The notes below the pieces were generated by a model. The model did not search any database, was not told where the DNA came from, and saw nothing but the letters and a program-made list of their open reading frames with translations. From assembly GCA_026686845.1 (NCBI GenBank), contig JAIVEN010000010.1, forward strand, positions 37,732,001 to 37,796,000: 64,000 nucleotides of DNA. The letters are read 5' to 3'. This document shows positions 36,325 through 48,799 of the stretch, piece by piece; position 1 is the stretch's first letter; each line of letters starts with the position of its first letter. This DNA is from Adenanthera pavonina. Its lineage: Eukaryota; Streptophyta; Magnoliopsida; Fabales; Fabaceae. Both the position numbers and the translations under genes were made by a program.

Positions 36325-37599
36325 TGTAACATCCATAAATTTCCATATATGATTTTTAATAAGGTTTATGTTTAGAATATGAGAAATGAAGATATACAAT
36401 GAATAGTGATTTCAATGAGTTACATTGAATTCTGATGAGTATACACTGAATGGATGTATATAATAAATATTGATTTCAATAAGTTACATTGAATTCTAAT
36501 GAGCATACACTGAATGAAGATATACAATGAATAGTGGTTTCAATGAGTTACATTGAATTCTGATAAGTATACACTAAATGAAGGTATACAATAAATAGTG
36601 GTTTCAATGAGTTACATTAAATTATTATGAGTATACATTGAATGAAGATATACAATGAATAGTGGTTTTAATGAGTTACATTGAATTATGATGAGTATAC
36701 ATTGAATGAATGTATGCAATGAATTTTGGTTTCAATAAGTTACATTGAATTATGATGAGTAAATATTAAATGAAAGTATGCAATGAATTGATGTCACTTG
36801 CTGGCCAAGACATCAACACTATAAATACCCCTCTCATTTATTCATTTCAGCACATCACTAGTTGAGAGTGAGAGTTGGGAGTAAGTGAGAGAAAGAAAAA
36901 GCCGAGGGAGAGAAAGAGAGTGTGAGTGAAAGAGAAGAAAAAGAAAGGAATGTTAGCTTCAAGTAAAGTACTTAAAAAATTCAAGAAGGAAGACAAGCTG
37001 CTTAGCTCAGGATACTTTTCGGTGAAGGTAGTATATTATTTATTTCATGCATTTTTTTTGAATTAATTATGGATGTTATGTGATATTATTGAATGAGTTG
37101 CTTCAATATAAATGTTTTGAAATGTTATGGATATCTAGTATTAAGTGGAAACTCTGTTGAGATTTTTTTATAAATATATGAAATATGAGTTATTTGGTTG
37201 TTTGCATAACTACCTGATTATGAGCATGATTTGTATGAATGAATATATATACTATTGAGATTTTCCCAAATCTCACACTAAATGACTAACAATGTTAGGG
37301 TCAAGTACAAGCAAAGGTAAAGGCAAGGAGGTGGTTAAGTAAGAGGAAGCAGGCTGGAAAATATTATTTTATATTAGAATAAATGTATTGAATTATGCTG
37401 ATATGTTCTGGAACAATAGTCAGATAATTACAGTATGATTGGCTTGATTTTTATTAGTTAAAGTAAACTTTTAGTTAAGTTATTGTCTTTTGAGCAACCT
37501 AATTTTGAAAAGTTTAAAAGTTTAATTATTCTAGGTTTTTAATTCTTTTCGCTAGATATATAAAATATGATTAAAAACCTAGTAAGTTAAGGTGTTACA
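36325..37599 (+). mobile_element. 3' LTR of a Ty3/gypsy-like element
   Basis: The LTR starts TGTAACATCC directly after the purine tract and ends GGTGTTACA, so the termini TGTAACA and TGTTACA are inverted. It contains a TATA box, TATAAATA, at 36820-36827 and the TTGAGATTTTCCCAAATCTCAC word near 37255 that is common in such LTRs. Upstream of the TATA box lies a 64-bp tandem repeat. No 5' partner LTR is seen, so the element is truncated. Confidence 0.75.
36387..36790 (+). repeat. 64-bp tandem repeat, about six copies, in LTR U3
   Basis: The unit contains GAGTTACATTGAATTCTGAT and GTATACACTGAATGAA; successive copies begin 64 bases apart (for example 36413 and 36477). Copies differ by a few substitutions. 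The array ends about 30 bases before the LTR TATA box, the position expected of U3 enhancer repeats. Confidence 0.8.
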
Positions 37600-39385
37600 T
37601 AAATGAACATGCAAAAATGATATTTCAATATCAACCAAGCATTTTAACAAATACCTTTAAGGCATAGCACCAATTCATACTAGTATGAGAACTTTGGACT
37701 ATCAATTCTTTCTAGAGGCAACATTCAATCAATTCAGCCCAATTTCAATTCAATTTCAATTTCAAGAAGTTATCAGACATCTGAATTTAACATCTAAAAC
37801 ACATTTACAATGATGTTCATTAATCTAAATCAAGAGGAGAGACAACTACATCTTAGCCGAAATCAAACAATCATTTGCCATTAACCAAAATCACTAGCTC
37901 AAAGTTATGCAACCTACTCTTTCATAAGAGGTCCAACAAATATAACCAATAATCATCAATAATCTAGACTTAAACACTATTGAATCAACCTAATTCAAAA
38001 GCATAAACAAGCTAAATCACTAGACTAATCAAGTAGGTAACATAAGAGAGTAGGATAGAGATAGTTCCCCTTCATCAAGATTCCAAGCTTCCATGCGTCT
38101 TCACCACCTCCTTCCACTTCCTTCTTGAATCAGCCACTCAAACCTCACTCTTTCATGGCTGAATACACAAGCAAATCACTAAGAAATGGAGAACAAAAAT
38201 TATTCGTAAGAGCATGTGAAGAGAAGACATGATGAAGCTTGAATCAGCCTTGGTAGGCCATCTTCCTTCAATTGGTTTGAACAATTCCGACTCCTTTGCT
38301 TTATGTTGCTTCAATCCATCTTGGGAATGGTAAGTTGGAGGAGAAATCAGGAAGAATTGATGGAGAAAAGATGAAAGGTAGAAGGCGTAAGGTGAGAAAA
38401 GGCAAGTAGATGGAAGGAATCTGGTGGAAATTCAAAGAAAATGGCTAGGATTCTTGATAGATGATGAAAACAATGGAAGGAAGGCTTGAGGACAAGGAAA
38501 GACCATGATGGAATGAGAGTATTTCCAAATGAGTTTGGTTCAAAGGCCATAGGAAGGGTATAGGTGTGTAATTTCCATGGAAAATGTGCTTAGGTGGATT
38601 AGTAAGAAAGACTTGGAGATAAAGTGGATTGTGTCATCAAATGGGATTGCTTACCTTTGCCAATTGTGTATTTCTTTAGCCAACTCATTTGCCTAAGTAT
38701 CCATGTTACAAGAAATAATTAAGATGTAACATATCAAACCATGTAATATTAATGTATAAAACTTTAATCAATGATATAAACTCAATTAAACCAAGATTTG
38801 GGTAATGATCATCATGAAATTTAAAATGAAAAATAAAAGGAAAATATTCTAGAAACAATGAAAAATAAAGAGATTAAAAAGCCTAAGAAAATAGGGTTCC
38901 TAGGAAAAATGACAAAAATGTCCCTAATTGACCAAACTGGAACCACTTCTAATTTCAAATCCCTAATGACTTTGGCCTAATTAAGTAAGATTAGGTTAAA
39001 TTGAGTGCTTAAAACAATGACAATGGTTAGGTGATTAAATTCTAAAACATTAAAGAAAATTAAAATTAAATTCAAGTAAGTCTTTAATTAGGGGTAAAAT
39101 GGTCTAGTGAAAATAGTGCAACAAATATATGAAAATAGTCACAACATGAATGAAAAACTAATGGCATATGATAATGGATCATATTACTCGGATAATGGAA
39201 TGGTAGCTCTTCGAGAAAAGCAAACAAAAATTAACCTTAAAATATTTCAATTAATCACCTAGTTAGACTTAATAAAACACTTAATTAATCTAATTTAGTA
39301 TAAACAATTTTGATAGAAAGAATTAAGCTCTAATTCTACAGAATATGAATGATTAAAAACATATTTGCTACACTCTATATGCACA
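37600..39385. mobile_element. right part of the repeat block inserted in copy B
   Basis: AT-rich sequence without a recognised gene. It is probably the other half of the outer element whose left part lies at 31225-33640, split by the gypsy-like element. The right edge is set at about 39385, where sequence homologous to the linker-exon introns of copy A resumes. Confidence 0.35.
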
Positions 39386-42300
39386 ATATTCAATGTATAA
39401 CTAAAAGTAACTAACACAAAACTCTAAAAAGATATTATTGTTACTAAAATAGTCTAATCTTTTTTTTTTATGTTATGAAGCAAGAGATAAAGAATCTCAT
39501 AAGGTATATGTAAGGGTTTCAAAAACTTTTGGATATGGGCAAAATTTCTTAGATATTTAATATATATATATATATATATATATGGGAATTTGATATTATA
39601 TTTCAATTTAAAATATTCCAATGGTTAGGTTGATGAGTTTTTTTTCTACTTCCCTCTTCTGCCATACTTCTATCAGACATAAGATTTGTTTTTAATCTTT
39701 TTAATGATATTTGACTAACTTCTTCATATTATGATTTGTTATTAGTAATTCTATACAGCCAAAAAATAATTAAATAAGTATAGTGTTGTGCAGGCTAGGG
39801 AATGCATATGGACTTCAAGGCCTAAGCAGTTATGAAATGGGAGGAACTCTAGGGTCTAACCAAAATATTGAAGTATAAATCAACTATCCTTGACTGTTAG
39901 TGCAAAACATTTAGAGTATTATTGTTAATTAGTAAAAGTAATTGACACAATACTTGTTGTTAGTAATTCAAATCAATAAAAAAAACAAATAATTAAGTGC
40001 ATTGCCGTGTAGGAGTAGGAGGGGAGCTGAAATTCAAAACAATTCAAGCATTTTTATCCTTGATAAAGAGGTAGAAACTACAGGGGAAATTGTAAGTATC
40101 AAACTACGAGTAACTTTCAATTATGAGTTTTATCTAAAGAAACCCACAAAGATTTGGATATTCTGAATTATTCCATTATGTTTTTGACATAGCTTTAATC
40201 TACTAGTCCATACATTAAAGTGGAATATTGCACAAATTTTGAGTGAAGTTGTGCAAAGATAGATTCATAGGTAGGTAGATATGAGGATATATATGTCAAA
40301 AGTAGCTCCTATTGAAAAGTACAACATGTTTATAAATACAAACTATATATTTCTCTGTATATGATGTGTTTGGTCAATCTATCATTGTAAATGAAGGTTA
40401 TCTAAGAGCTGAAAGTCTTTGTGTATTACAAGAAATATGATGAATAAGTCTTATTATTTATGACTTATGAATATATATCACAGTTTATTATAGATTTTAT
40501 ATTGATATTGAATGATTTTTCTTGAAACAAACATTCATTTGATTGAATTGAATCTCTAGTCTTATATATGTTAATGTTTATGATTTCATGCAGGAACTCT
40601 CTAACCAAGAAGATAATGTTTCTTCAAGAAACAACATAATACAAATCTAAAGCGGCTTGATTCAGAGCTCTCAAGAGCCTAGCTTAACTTCACAATTCCT
40701 AATAGGAGACTCCCTGAGGTCCAGCTCTCAAACACCTATCTACTACACTATATATGCACAATATTCAAATTATAACTAAAGTTAACTAACAAAAAACTCT
40801 GAAAAGACACTATTGTTACTAATATAGTCAAATGTTTTTTTTTGTTGTATGAAGCAAATGTTGATGAGTTTTTTTTTTTCTCCTACTTCTCTTCTCGAGC
40901 ATACTTCTATCAAACATAAGATTTGTTTTTAATTCTTTTAATGATATTTGACTAACTTCTTCATATTATGATTTGCTGTTAGTAATTCTATACAGCCAAA
41001 AAATAATTAAATAATTATAGTGTTGTGCAGGCTGGGGAATACATTTGGATTTCAAGACCTAAGCAGTTATGAAATGGGAGGAACTCCAGGGTCTAACCAA
41101 AATATTGAAGTGTAAATCAACTATCCTTGACTATTTGTGCAAAACATTTAGAATATTATTGTTAATTAGTAAAAGTAATTGACACAATACTTGTTAGTAA
41201 TTCAAATCAATGAAAAATAAATAATTAAGTATATTTATGTGCAGGAGTAGAAGAAGAGCTGAAATTCAAAATGATTCAAGCATTTTTACCCCTGATGAAG
41301 AGGGAGAAACTACAGGGGAAATTGTAAATATCAAACTACTAGTAACTTTCAATTATGAGTTGATCTATCCAAAGAAACCCACAGATCTAGATATTTTGAA
41401 TTATTCCATTATGTTTTTGACATAGCTTTGATCGACTAGTCTATACATTAAAGTGGAATATTGCACAAATTTTGAGTGAAGTTGTGCATAGATAGATTCA
41501 TAGGTAGGTAGTCCGAGGATATATATGTCGAAAGTAGCTCATATTGAAAAGTACACCATGTTTATAAACACACACTATACATTTTTCTATATATGATGTG
41601 TTCTATCTATCGTTATAAATGGAGGTTAGCTAAAAGCTAGAAGTTTTTGTGTATTATAAAAATATGATGGATAAGTCATATTATTTATAACTCATGAATA
41701 TCGTAACTTATTATTAAATTTATATTGATATTGAATGATTTTTCTTAAAATAAACATTCATTTGATTGATTTGAATCTTTAGGAAACAACAGTATACAAA
41801 TCCAAAGCGGCTTGGTACAGAGTTCTTAAGAGCCTAGCTTAACTTCACAATTCCTTACAGGAGACTCCCTTAGGTTCTGCCCTCAAACACATATCTACTA
41901 ACTGTATATGCAGAATTTTTAAAGTATAACTAAAATTAACTAACACAAAACTCTGAAAATATACTATTGTTACTAATTTAGTCTAATGTTTTTTATTTTA
42001 CGAGGCAGGAGAAAATGAATCTCATAAGGTGCATGTTAGGGTTTCAAAAAGTTTTGGACATGGACGAAATTTCTTATATATTTAATATGTGTGTGTGTGT
42101 GTGAATTTCATGTTTTCTTTTGATTTAAATTATTCAAATGGTTATGTTGATGAGTTTTTTTTCTACTTCTCTTCTCTGCCATACTCCCATCAAACACATG
42201 ATTTGTTTTTAAATTTTTTATTATAATTTGATTAATTTCTTCATTTTATGATTTGTTGTTAGTAATCCTCTACAGCCAAAATAGCCAGTAGAAAATAATT

Positions 42301-42735
42301 TAGCATGGTGTTGCGCAGGAAGAGGAAGGGAACTGGAAATCAAAACGATTCAGGCATTTGCGGCTCTGTTGAAGGGGGAGAAACTTCAGTGAAAGGCGTA
42401 TTCTCCGACGGAGAAGAGTAAATCACCTATATCTCCTATCTCCTCAATCGACTTTTTGCGCAGGAGATTTTTATTAAAAATAAATAATGGGAAACTCTCT
42501 TATGATATTAAGGCTTCTAGTTTAGTCTTTAACTTTAAAAAAAAAATTATTTTGTAACACTTCTTCTTAGATTTCTGACGCATGAGTTCATTTCTTTCCT
42601 AAATATGTGTGTGTGAACTTGATATTACCTTTTGATTTAAAAATTTCTAAATATTAAGTAATGAGTTTTTTTTTCCTACTTATCTCTTCTCTGCTATAAT
42701 TAACAGTAAATTACACGATCATTTGAAAGATACCA
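39386..42735 (+). pseudogene. linker-exon array of copy B (duplicated and decaying)
   Basis: Six exon-like blocks match the linker exons of copy A: 39794-39874, 40013-40091, 40594-40718, 41031-41111, 41245-41323 and 42319-42417, plus a truncated seventh, 41783-41873. The first three and the next three form two copies of a triad about 1.2 kb long, so this stretch was tandemly duplicated. Lesions are visible: the first block has lost its donor (GT to AT at 39875), 40594-40718 has an in-frame TAA at 40648-40650, and 41783-41873 has lost its first 39 or so bases. 42319-42417 is the same length (99) as its counterpart in copy A and is intact. With the upstream insertion, this is probably no longer a functional linker as a whole. 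Confidence 0.65.
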
Positions 42736-42755
42736 ATGCCATGTGTTACGTATAG

Positions 42756-43209
42756 GGAGGTGCTTGTTTGCTGGAGCTTGCCTGAAGAAGATGATGGGAC
42801 CAAAGTTAATATTACTACGTCTTGCCCATGTGATGATGTAGGACTGGGGGTGGGTGGTGTAATGCGTGATTCGAGAGGGGAGTGGCTTGGAGGATTTTGT
42901 CGAAATACAGGGCATGGTAATGTTGTTCAAGCTGAGTTACAGGAGATTCTGGATGGACTGGAAACGACATGGGAAGGGGGTTTCAGGCGGGTTTTTGTTG
43001 AAGTTAATAGTACGAATGGGCTTCGGAAGATTGGAGAGAAGAGTGATCATGACTGTGAATGTGAAGTGTCAAGGTTTCTTCGTGATATCAAGAAGGTGAT
43101 TGGAAGAGAATGGGACGTGAAATTTGGGGTCGTGCATCCTCAAGGGAACCGAGCGGAGCGGCTCGCTAGCTTTGCGCAAGGACGAGTCGCAGGGTCTGCA
43201 ACTCTTTGA
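42756..43209 (+). CDS. RNase H-like (RVT_3) exon within copy B
   Basis: One open frame of about 150 codons has the order of a plant LINE-type RNase H domain: WSLPEEDDGTKVNI, GLGVGGVMRDSRGEWLGGFC, VVQAELQEILDGL, FRRVFVEVNS, EWDVKFGVVHPQGNRAERLA. Of the four catalytic acids only the Glu (AEL) remains; the first Asp is lost, the Asp of the ExDS strand is Asn, and the last Asp is Glu (AERLA). An intact frame with lost catalysis suggests either recent decay or retention as a non-catalytic fold. A TATAG acceptor at 42751-42755 would join it in frame to exon 42319-42417 (phase 2). Related, more decayed domains lie at 6.1, 14.8 and 25.4 kb, but this one is from a different subfamily. Confidence 0.6.
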
Positions 43210-43214
43210 AGAGG

Positions 43215-43321
43215 GTCGTCCATTTTGGTTGGGCTGCATTTATAAGTTCGAGGAGCAACAGATGAACATAGACGAAGAAAATGAGTACAAAGAATATCTT
43301 CGCTCTGTATCAATTCCTTAG
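43215..43321 (+). pseudogene. degenerate FLZ second half, copy B
   Basis: The frame reads GRPFWLGCIYKFEEQQMNID, then EENEYKEYLRS, and ends at TAG (43319-43321). It corresponds to GGKAFCSVECQEQLMKIDEE of copy A; over the 33 bases coding EEQQMNIDEEN the two copies differ at six positions. The zinc-binding FCSxEC is lost (FWLGC with changed spacing). The first half of the finger is absent and its place is taken by the RNase H exon just upstream. This places the end of copy B here. Confidence 0.55.
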
Positions 43322-43544
43322 TAATTCATGAATAATTACTTGTTTCGTATTAATTTATGAGATTAAATTAAAGAAAAATAATAAATTGGTAAATGAAGAT
43401 GGAATTGATTAGTTTGTGATTTTAAAAATAGAAGATTAATTTGTGATTTAAGTAGATGTTTGTAGGCATAATTAGTACATTGATTCAGTTCTCCACCTAA
43501 AGAAAAGTACATTGATTCAGTTTTTTTTTTTTTTAACTGTGTAG

Positions 43545-43716
43545 GCCATTTCAGCCGTTCGAGGAACATAGAGCTTGGCTCATCAATTATCTGCGTCAGC
43601 TGGGCCACGATGCTTCGCCTTTCATGGTGGCTGCTTTATACCCATTCGTTATTCCTCCTCTACCACAACCAAGTTGGAAATGGGAAATGGAAGGGGATGA
43701 TAAGGATAAAATTTAA
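43545..43716 (+). other. unrecognised short exon-like frame
   Basis: After a pyrimidine tract and GTGTAG acceptor the frame reads PFQPFEEHRAWLINYLRQLG, then SPFMVAALYPFVIPPLP and a short acidic end, and stops at TAA (43714-43716). The composition looks protein-like and has no stop for 57 codons, but I do not recognise it. It may be a terminal exon captured or left over from another gene. No counterpart exists after copy A. Confidence 0.35.
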
Positions 43717-44164
43717 TGATGATCACTAATGAGTTCAGAGTAGGGAAAATTTGATGAAAATCGGGTTGGCCCCTTCTTTTAGGTGAGTTGGGTTAGAAAA
43801 TTTGCAGCCAACTTTGAAGGGGGCTTTTTTTTTACAACCCGTTTAACCCACGGGCTATGCTTAACCCATGTGTTCACATGTCTGGATCCGTTTTTTAATA
43901 TAACATGTAAAACGCAGGCCTGAGGCCTCCTTTCCTTTTAGATGTCCAAAATCATGGGGCCAGCGCCTCCGACATGCTAGTGAATGTGAATCCGTGATGT
44001 TTATGTGAAAAAGATAATTTGGGATTTCTATGTAAAAATATTGATAAATAAATAATATTAATATAAAATTCAGTTGATTTGAGTTAGGAATTCAATTTAT
44101 AAAACTATTAAATTTTTAAATTGAGTTTTTGGAAAAAAAATATTTCCAGTTGTGGGTCATAAAC

Positions 44165-46685
44165 TGGATTTTTTTATTTAAATACTATAAAGAAAAAATC
44201 AAATTATCAAAATACTACAAAATAAAAAATATTAACCTGTATACTACAATTTTGGGGACCATAAATTCTGACATTACGTTTGGAAAGAAAGGCGGATTGT
44301 GGTACTCCGATTTCTGCAAATCGAACTGTCAGAGGCCGATTTCTACTTTTTATTTTTTCAAAAAATTGACGCTGACATTTACAGTGTGATAGATGCACAG
44401 ACGCTAGCATCAAATACTGTAGTTTTACTTTAAGAATATTTAGACAAAAAATATTTAATAAAGCTACGTGCAGTTTTATCAATGATAAGACAAATGGATA
44501 ATGATAACAGAGTATTTAATAAAGATAAAATATAAAATTTTGATGTATTTTTCATGAATTTCATATAAAAAATTGATTTTTTTAATATATATATATTTAA
44601 TATAAAATATTTTATAATATATATTGAAGGGATAGATTATTTAGCTTTAACTTCATTATATTGAATTGAATTACTTTTTTTATTTTATCTTAAAAATTCT
44701 TAAGTTTTTTATTAAGTGTGCCTATAATAAATATTTTTTCCATTTCAAAATAATTATAACTTTGGATTTTTTTATCATATTTTAAAACATTTGTGAATTT
44801 ATAATTTTTAAAATAATATTAATAATTTTTAATAAATTTACTCTTCAATAATAAATAAAAGAAGAGAAAAACATCAAAAAGTACTTTCTCTAATATCATA
44901 TATATATATATATATATAAATAAGGAAACTTTTTTTAACAATATCTTAAGGCAGCTTTTCCAACGTGATTTTCATCATTCACAAAACTTAAATTTGAGAC
45001 CTTGCTTAATGAGTGTTGATTTTCTTACTACCTAACTCAACTGCTATTAGTTATTTAAATTATTTTTTAAATAAATATATTACTTCTTCAATTCTTAATA
45101 TAAGGCTTTTTCAATTAAAATACGTAGAGTAACAACGAGATTTAAAATTAAGTAACTATATTTTTTTTTCCAAAAATTACAATATTTTTTCTAAAATTAT
45201 CTTTATTTAATCTTTTTCTCTTTTTTACCCTCTCAAATTAAATTAGAAATTTTTTTGTAATGTATAATAAATAATGATCATTTTAGGACGTGGCTGCAGA
45301 TTGGTACCCCACGATTTGTGTTTTTATAGCATATAGGTATATAATTTTAGAAGTGTAGCAGTATAAATATATAATTTTTTATATGTAATTTTATAATTTT
45401 AATAATCATGTATGTAATTATAAATTATAAATATATATTTTTATACTTTATACATGTTATTTTTATAATCATATATTTAGGGGTCATTTGATATTAGGAT
45501 AGTTAATTTCTTAAGAAGTAAAACCTAAATATATTTCCTCTAGTTTTGAATGTGGTGTCATTTTTAAAATATGAGATAATATTTATTATACATTACAAAA
45601 AAATTTCTTATTTAATTTGAGAGGGAAAAAAATAGAAAGAGATTAAATAAAGATAATTAAAAAAATATTGTGATTTTTTAAAGAAAAAAAGACAGTTAAT
45701 TTATTTTAACTCGCGTTGTTAATCTATGTATTTTAATTGAAAATATCATATATTAAGAATTAAAGAAGTAATATATTTATTTAAAAAATAATTTATCCAC
45801 CAATGGCGGTTGGGTTGAGTTTAGTAGTAAGAAACTCAACACCCATTAAATAAGGTCTCAAATTTAAGTTTGATGAATGGTAAAAGTCATGTTAGGAAAA
45901 TTACCTTATATTATTTGAAAAAAAGTTTTCTTATATATATATATATATATGAGATTAAAGAGAGAACTTTTTGATGTTTTTCTCTTCCTTCATTTATTAT
46001 TGACGGATAAGTTTGTTAAAAACTATTAATATCATTTTAAAAATTATAAATTCACAAATTTTTTAAAACATGGAAAAAATTCAAAGTAACAATTGTTTTG
46101 AAATAGAAAGAGTATTTATTATGGACACACTTAATAAAAAAAACTTAAGAAGTTTTAATATAAAATAAGAAAAGTAATTCAATTTAATATAATGAAGTTA
46201 AAGTTAAATAACCTAGTCCCTCTGAATTATATTATAAGATATTTTATATTAAATATATGTATATTAAAAAAATTATTTTTTTATATGAAATTCATGAAAA
46301 ATATATCAAAATTTTATAATTTATCCTTATTAAATACTCTGATATCATTGTCCATTTATCATATCATTGATAAAATTGCACGTAGTTTTATTAAATATTT
46401 TTTGTCTAAATATTCTTAAAGTAAAACTGCAGTATTTGATGCTAGTGTCTGTATATCTATCACATTGCAGACGTCAGCGTCGATTTTTTCAAAAAAATAA
46501 AAAGCAGAAATCGGCCTCTGTCAGTCCGATTTGCAAAAATCGGAGTACCACAATCCACCTTTTTTTCCTAACGTAAATGTTAGAATTTATGGGCCTAAGA
46601 TTGTAGTATGCAGGTAAATATTTTTTATTTTGTAGTGTTTTGGTAATGTATTTTTTTTTATAATATTTGAATCAAAAAGCCCATA
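44165..46685. repeat. long inverted repeat, arms about 1.1 kb
   Basis: 44165-45277 and 45575-46685 are inverted copies with a spacer of about 300 bases. Matching blocks run through the arms in opposite order. The AAATCGGAGTACCACAATCC word near 46535 pairs with GGATTGTGGTACTCCGATTT near 44293. TATTTAGACAAAAAATATTT near 44441 pairs with its complement near 46396. The blocks around the TA microsatellites also pair, as do blocks beside the spacer. There is no transposase. It could be a long-TIR DNA transposon derivative or fold-back element; transcription through it would give a long hairpin RNA. Confidence 0.8.
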
Positions 46686-46689
46686 AACT

Positions 46690-47430
46690 GTCTTTTGCCC
46701 TTTATGTTATTTCTTAAAATTTGCATGAATCCCAAAGCTCAAGATGCTTGTCTGCATATCTAATCTAAATAATAAAATAATTTAGAGCACAATATAGCTT
46801 CTCTAATAATAATATTACTTGTATTAATTTAGAGTAACACACCCACAGTAATTCTGGACATGAATTTGGCTGCATATGAATGAAAAGAGAGGGGATCGAT
46901 ATGGAATTTATATGATTATGAATCCCACTTCCTTTCACTCTGTCTTCTCATTTTGGAACCATCCGTTTATAAATTTTCTGTATTTTAAAATTTTAGTCTA
47001 AAACAGTAATTCCATTAATTAGAAATAAATATTGTTAGAAGAATACTCTAATCCTCTTGCAATTTTATACCTAAAAGGCATTCCAAACAAAGGCGGCGTG
47101 CAAGTATACTAACACCCAGTTTATAATTAACAGTGTTGCCAATATTAAAGCTCCCAATGAAAACTCCACTAATTATGCTCCAATTTTAGCAGCTTTAAAG
47201 AATTGTGCAGAAATACTCAATCTTGTCTTAAGTTCTTGTGTCCTTTTATCCATACGTTTCAAACAAAACGAGCCGTAAGGATCTCTGGTTATTTTAATTG
47301 ATCAATGATGATTACGAAATTACCTCTTAGCAAATAAAAAAAGAAAATTCTGAGTTTTAACTCTCATGGATGGTAATCGGATACGATAGGCTGCTGGGGG
47401 TAAATACGAGTTATCAATTCTTGTATTAAT
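46690..47430. other. AT-rich intergenic DNA
   Basis: No gene or element boundary recognised. Confidence 0.5.
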
Positions 47431-47599
47431 TTATTGTTTCTTATGATAAATTATGTGTGTGTGTCAAAGTTGAGTGCATTAGCACCTCGATTTCAAAATA
47501 AGAAAGATGAATTTAAGGTTTTTTTATTTATTAAAAGGAAGAATGAAAGGGTTGTCATTTCACTTGAAGTCTATTCCTTCTCCTCTTTACACACCAGCC

Positions 47600-48660
47600 A
47601 TTTAGAACCACACATGCAGGAATTGAACCTTCAGATGGAGAATGAAAAGAGAAGTAATATCTGCCTTTTAGATTTGCCTGAATCAACTTTGGATTGCATT
47701 CTGAAGCATCTTTCACAGTAAAAAATGTGTGTTATCTTAGAAGTGTGACAAGGAGTGGCAATGGCATATAACATCAGCAAATGAAGAAAACCCTTTCAGG
47801 ATTGATTAGAATGGAACAACAGGAAATACTTATATTTATTAGAGGGCGAGTTATGGTTCCTGCTCAAATTTACAAGCTAAAATTGCTGTTATTTCAAAAA
47901 GTCTCGTAATTTTTTATAAAGAGACCGTTTTTATCTTGATGTAAAATTCTACATATCTTGTGTTGGAGTGCAATGCATTTTTTTCCTATCATGCTACCTT
48001 GCCCTTCTTTAGTATGACGATCAAAATGGATTCCTTTCAGGCACCGTACATAAGGGAACAACTGCTTTCTCTGACAAACTATATAAGAAGTGCTCTTACA
48101 GACTTTGTAACAGTGAGGATTACTTATTTTATGACTTGGACTTTCAGATAAACAGATATTAATTTTGATTGTAGAAAACATCATAGTGGTTGGCAGTTAA
48201 TAGGAAAAACGTAGGGTGGGATTAGGTGAGAGCACTACCAGTTGAAACTCCCTCCAAATGCTCTTCCTGTCTCTGATTTCGATATATATTTAAAACCTGG
48301 GGGATCACAATGAAATCCAATTCAAAGCAACTATAGACAAATGTTTTATGGTAGGCTTGCTTTTGAGCTATCATATATATGTTTCTAAATTAAAAATGGA
48401 TCATAATTAACTTCCAATTGTTTATACCATCATGAAATATATATATATATATGCAGATTGGTGGTATGCTTTAGGACACCAGGAAACATGTGATGAGAAC
48501 AAGAACCATATATTCTAGGGTGTGACCAAAGTGGTGAGATTACCAAAAAAATTACAAGGAGCATGATGGATGAAATGTGTCGATTGTATGGAGGAATTGG
48601 AAAGATTCACAATAAAGAGGATATTGATATGTGGAAGAACCTCTTTCCTCAACGTCAGGT
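47600..48660 (+). pseudogene. F-box protein pseudogene (KIP1-like/At2g26850-type family)
   Basis: Ordered pieces match a plant F-box family with a C-terminal WWY..GH region. They are ENEKRSNICLLDLPESTLDC and ILKHLS (F-box, 47640-47720), EWQWHITSA (about 47755), VRALPVETPS, ALPVSDFDIYLKPG (about 48250-48300), DHNEIQF in a shifted frame, WWYALGHQETCDENKNH (exon from about 48456), and YGGIGKIHNKEDIDMWKNLF (about 48588-48650). Stops and at least two compensating frame shifts separate them, and the F-box is cut short after about 28 residues. The intron before the WWY exon is still recognisable, so this is a decayed intron-containing gene and not a retrocopy. It should give no functional protein. 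Confidence 0.8.
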
Positions 48661-48799
48661 ACAAGTTGGAGTTTGACCTCATTTTCTTTTATCCAAGTTG
48701 TACTTTAACCAAATATCATAACATTCTAAATGCTTCAATATATATATATATATATGCCGAAAGTAGGATGAAAATATTTTTATTGTTTCAATTTTATTA

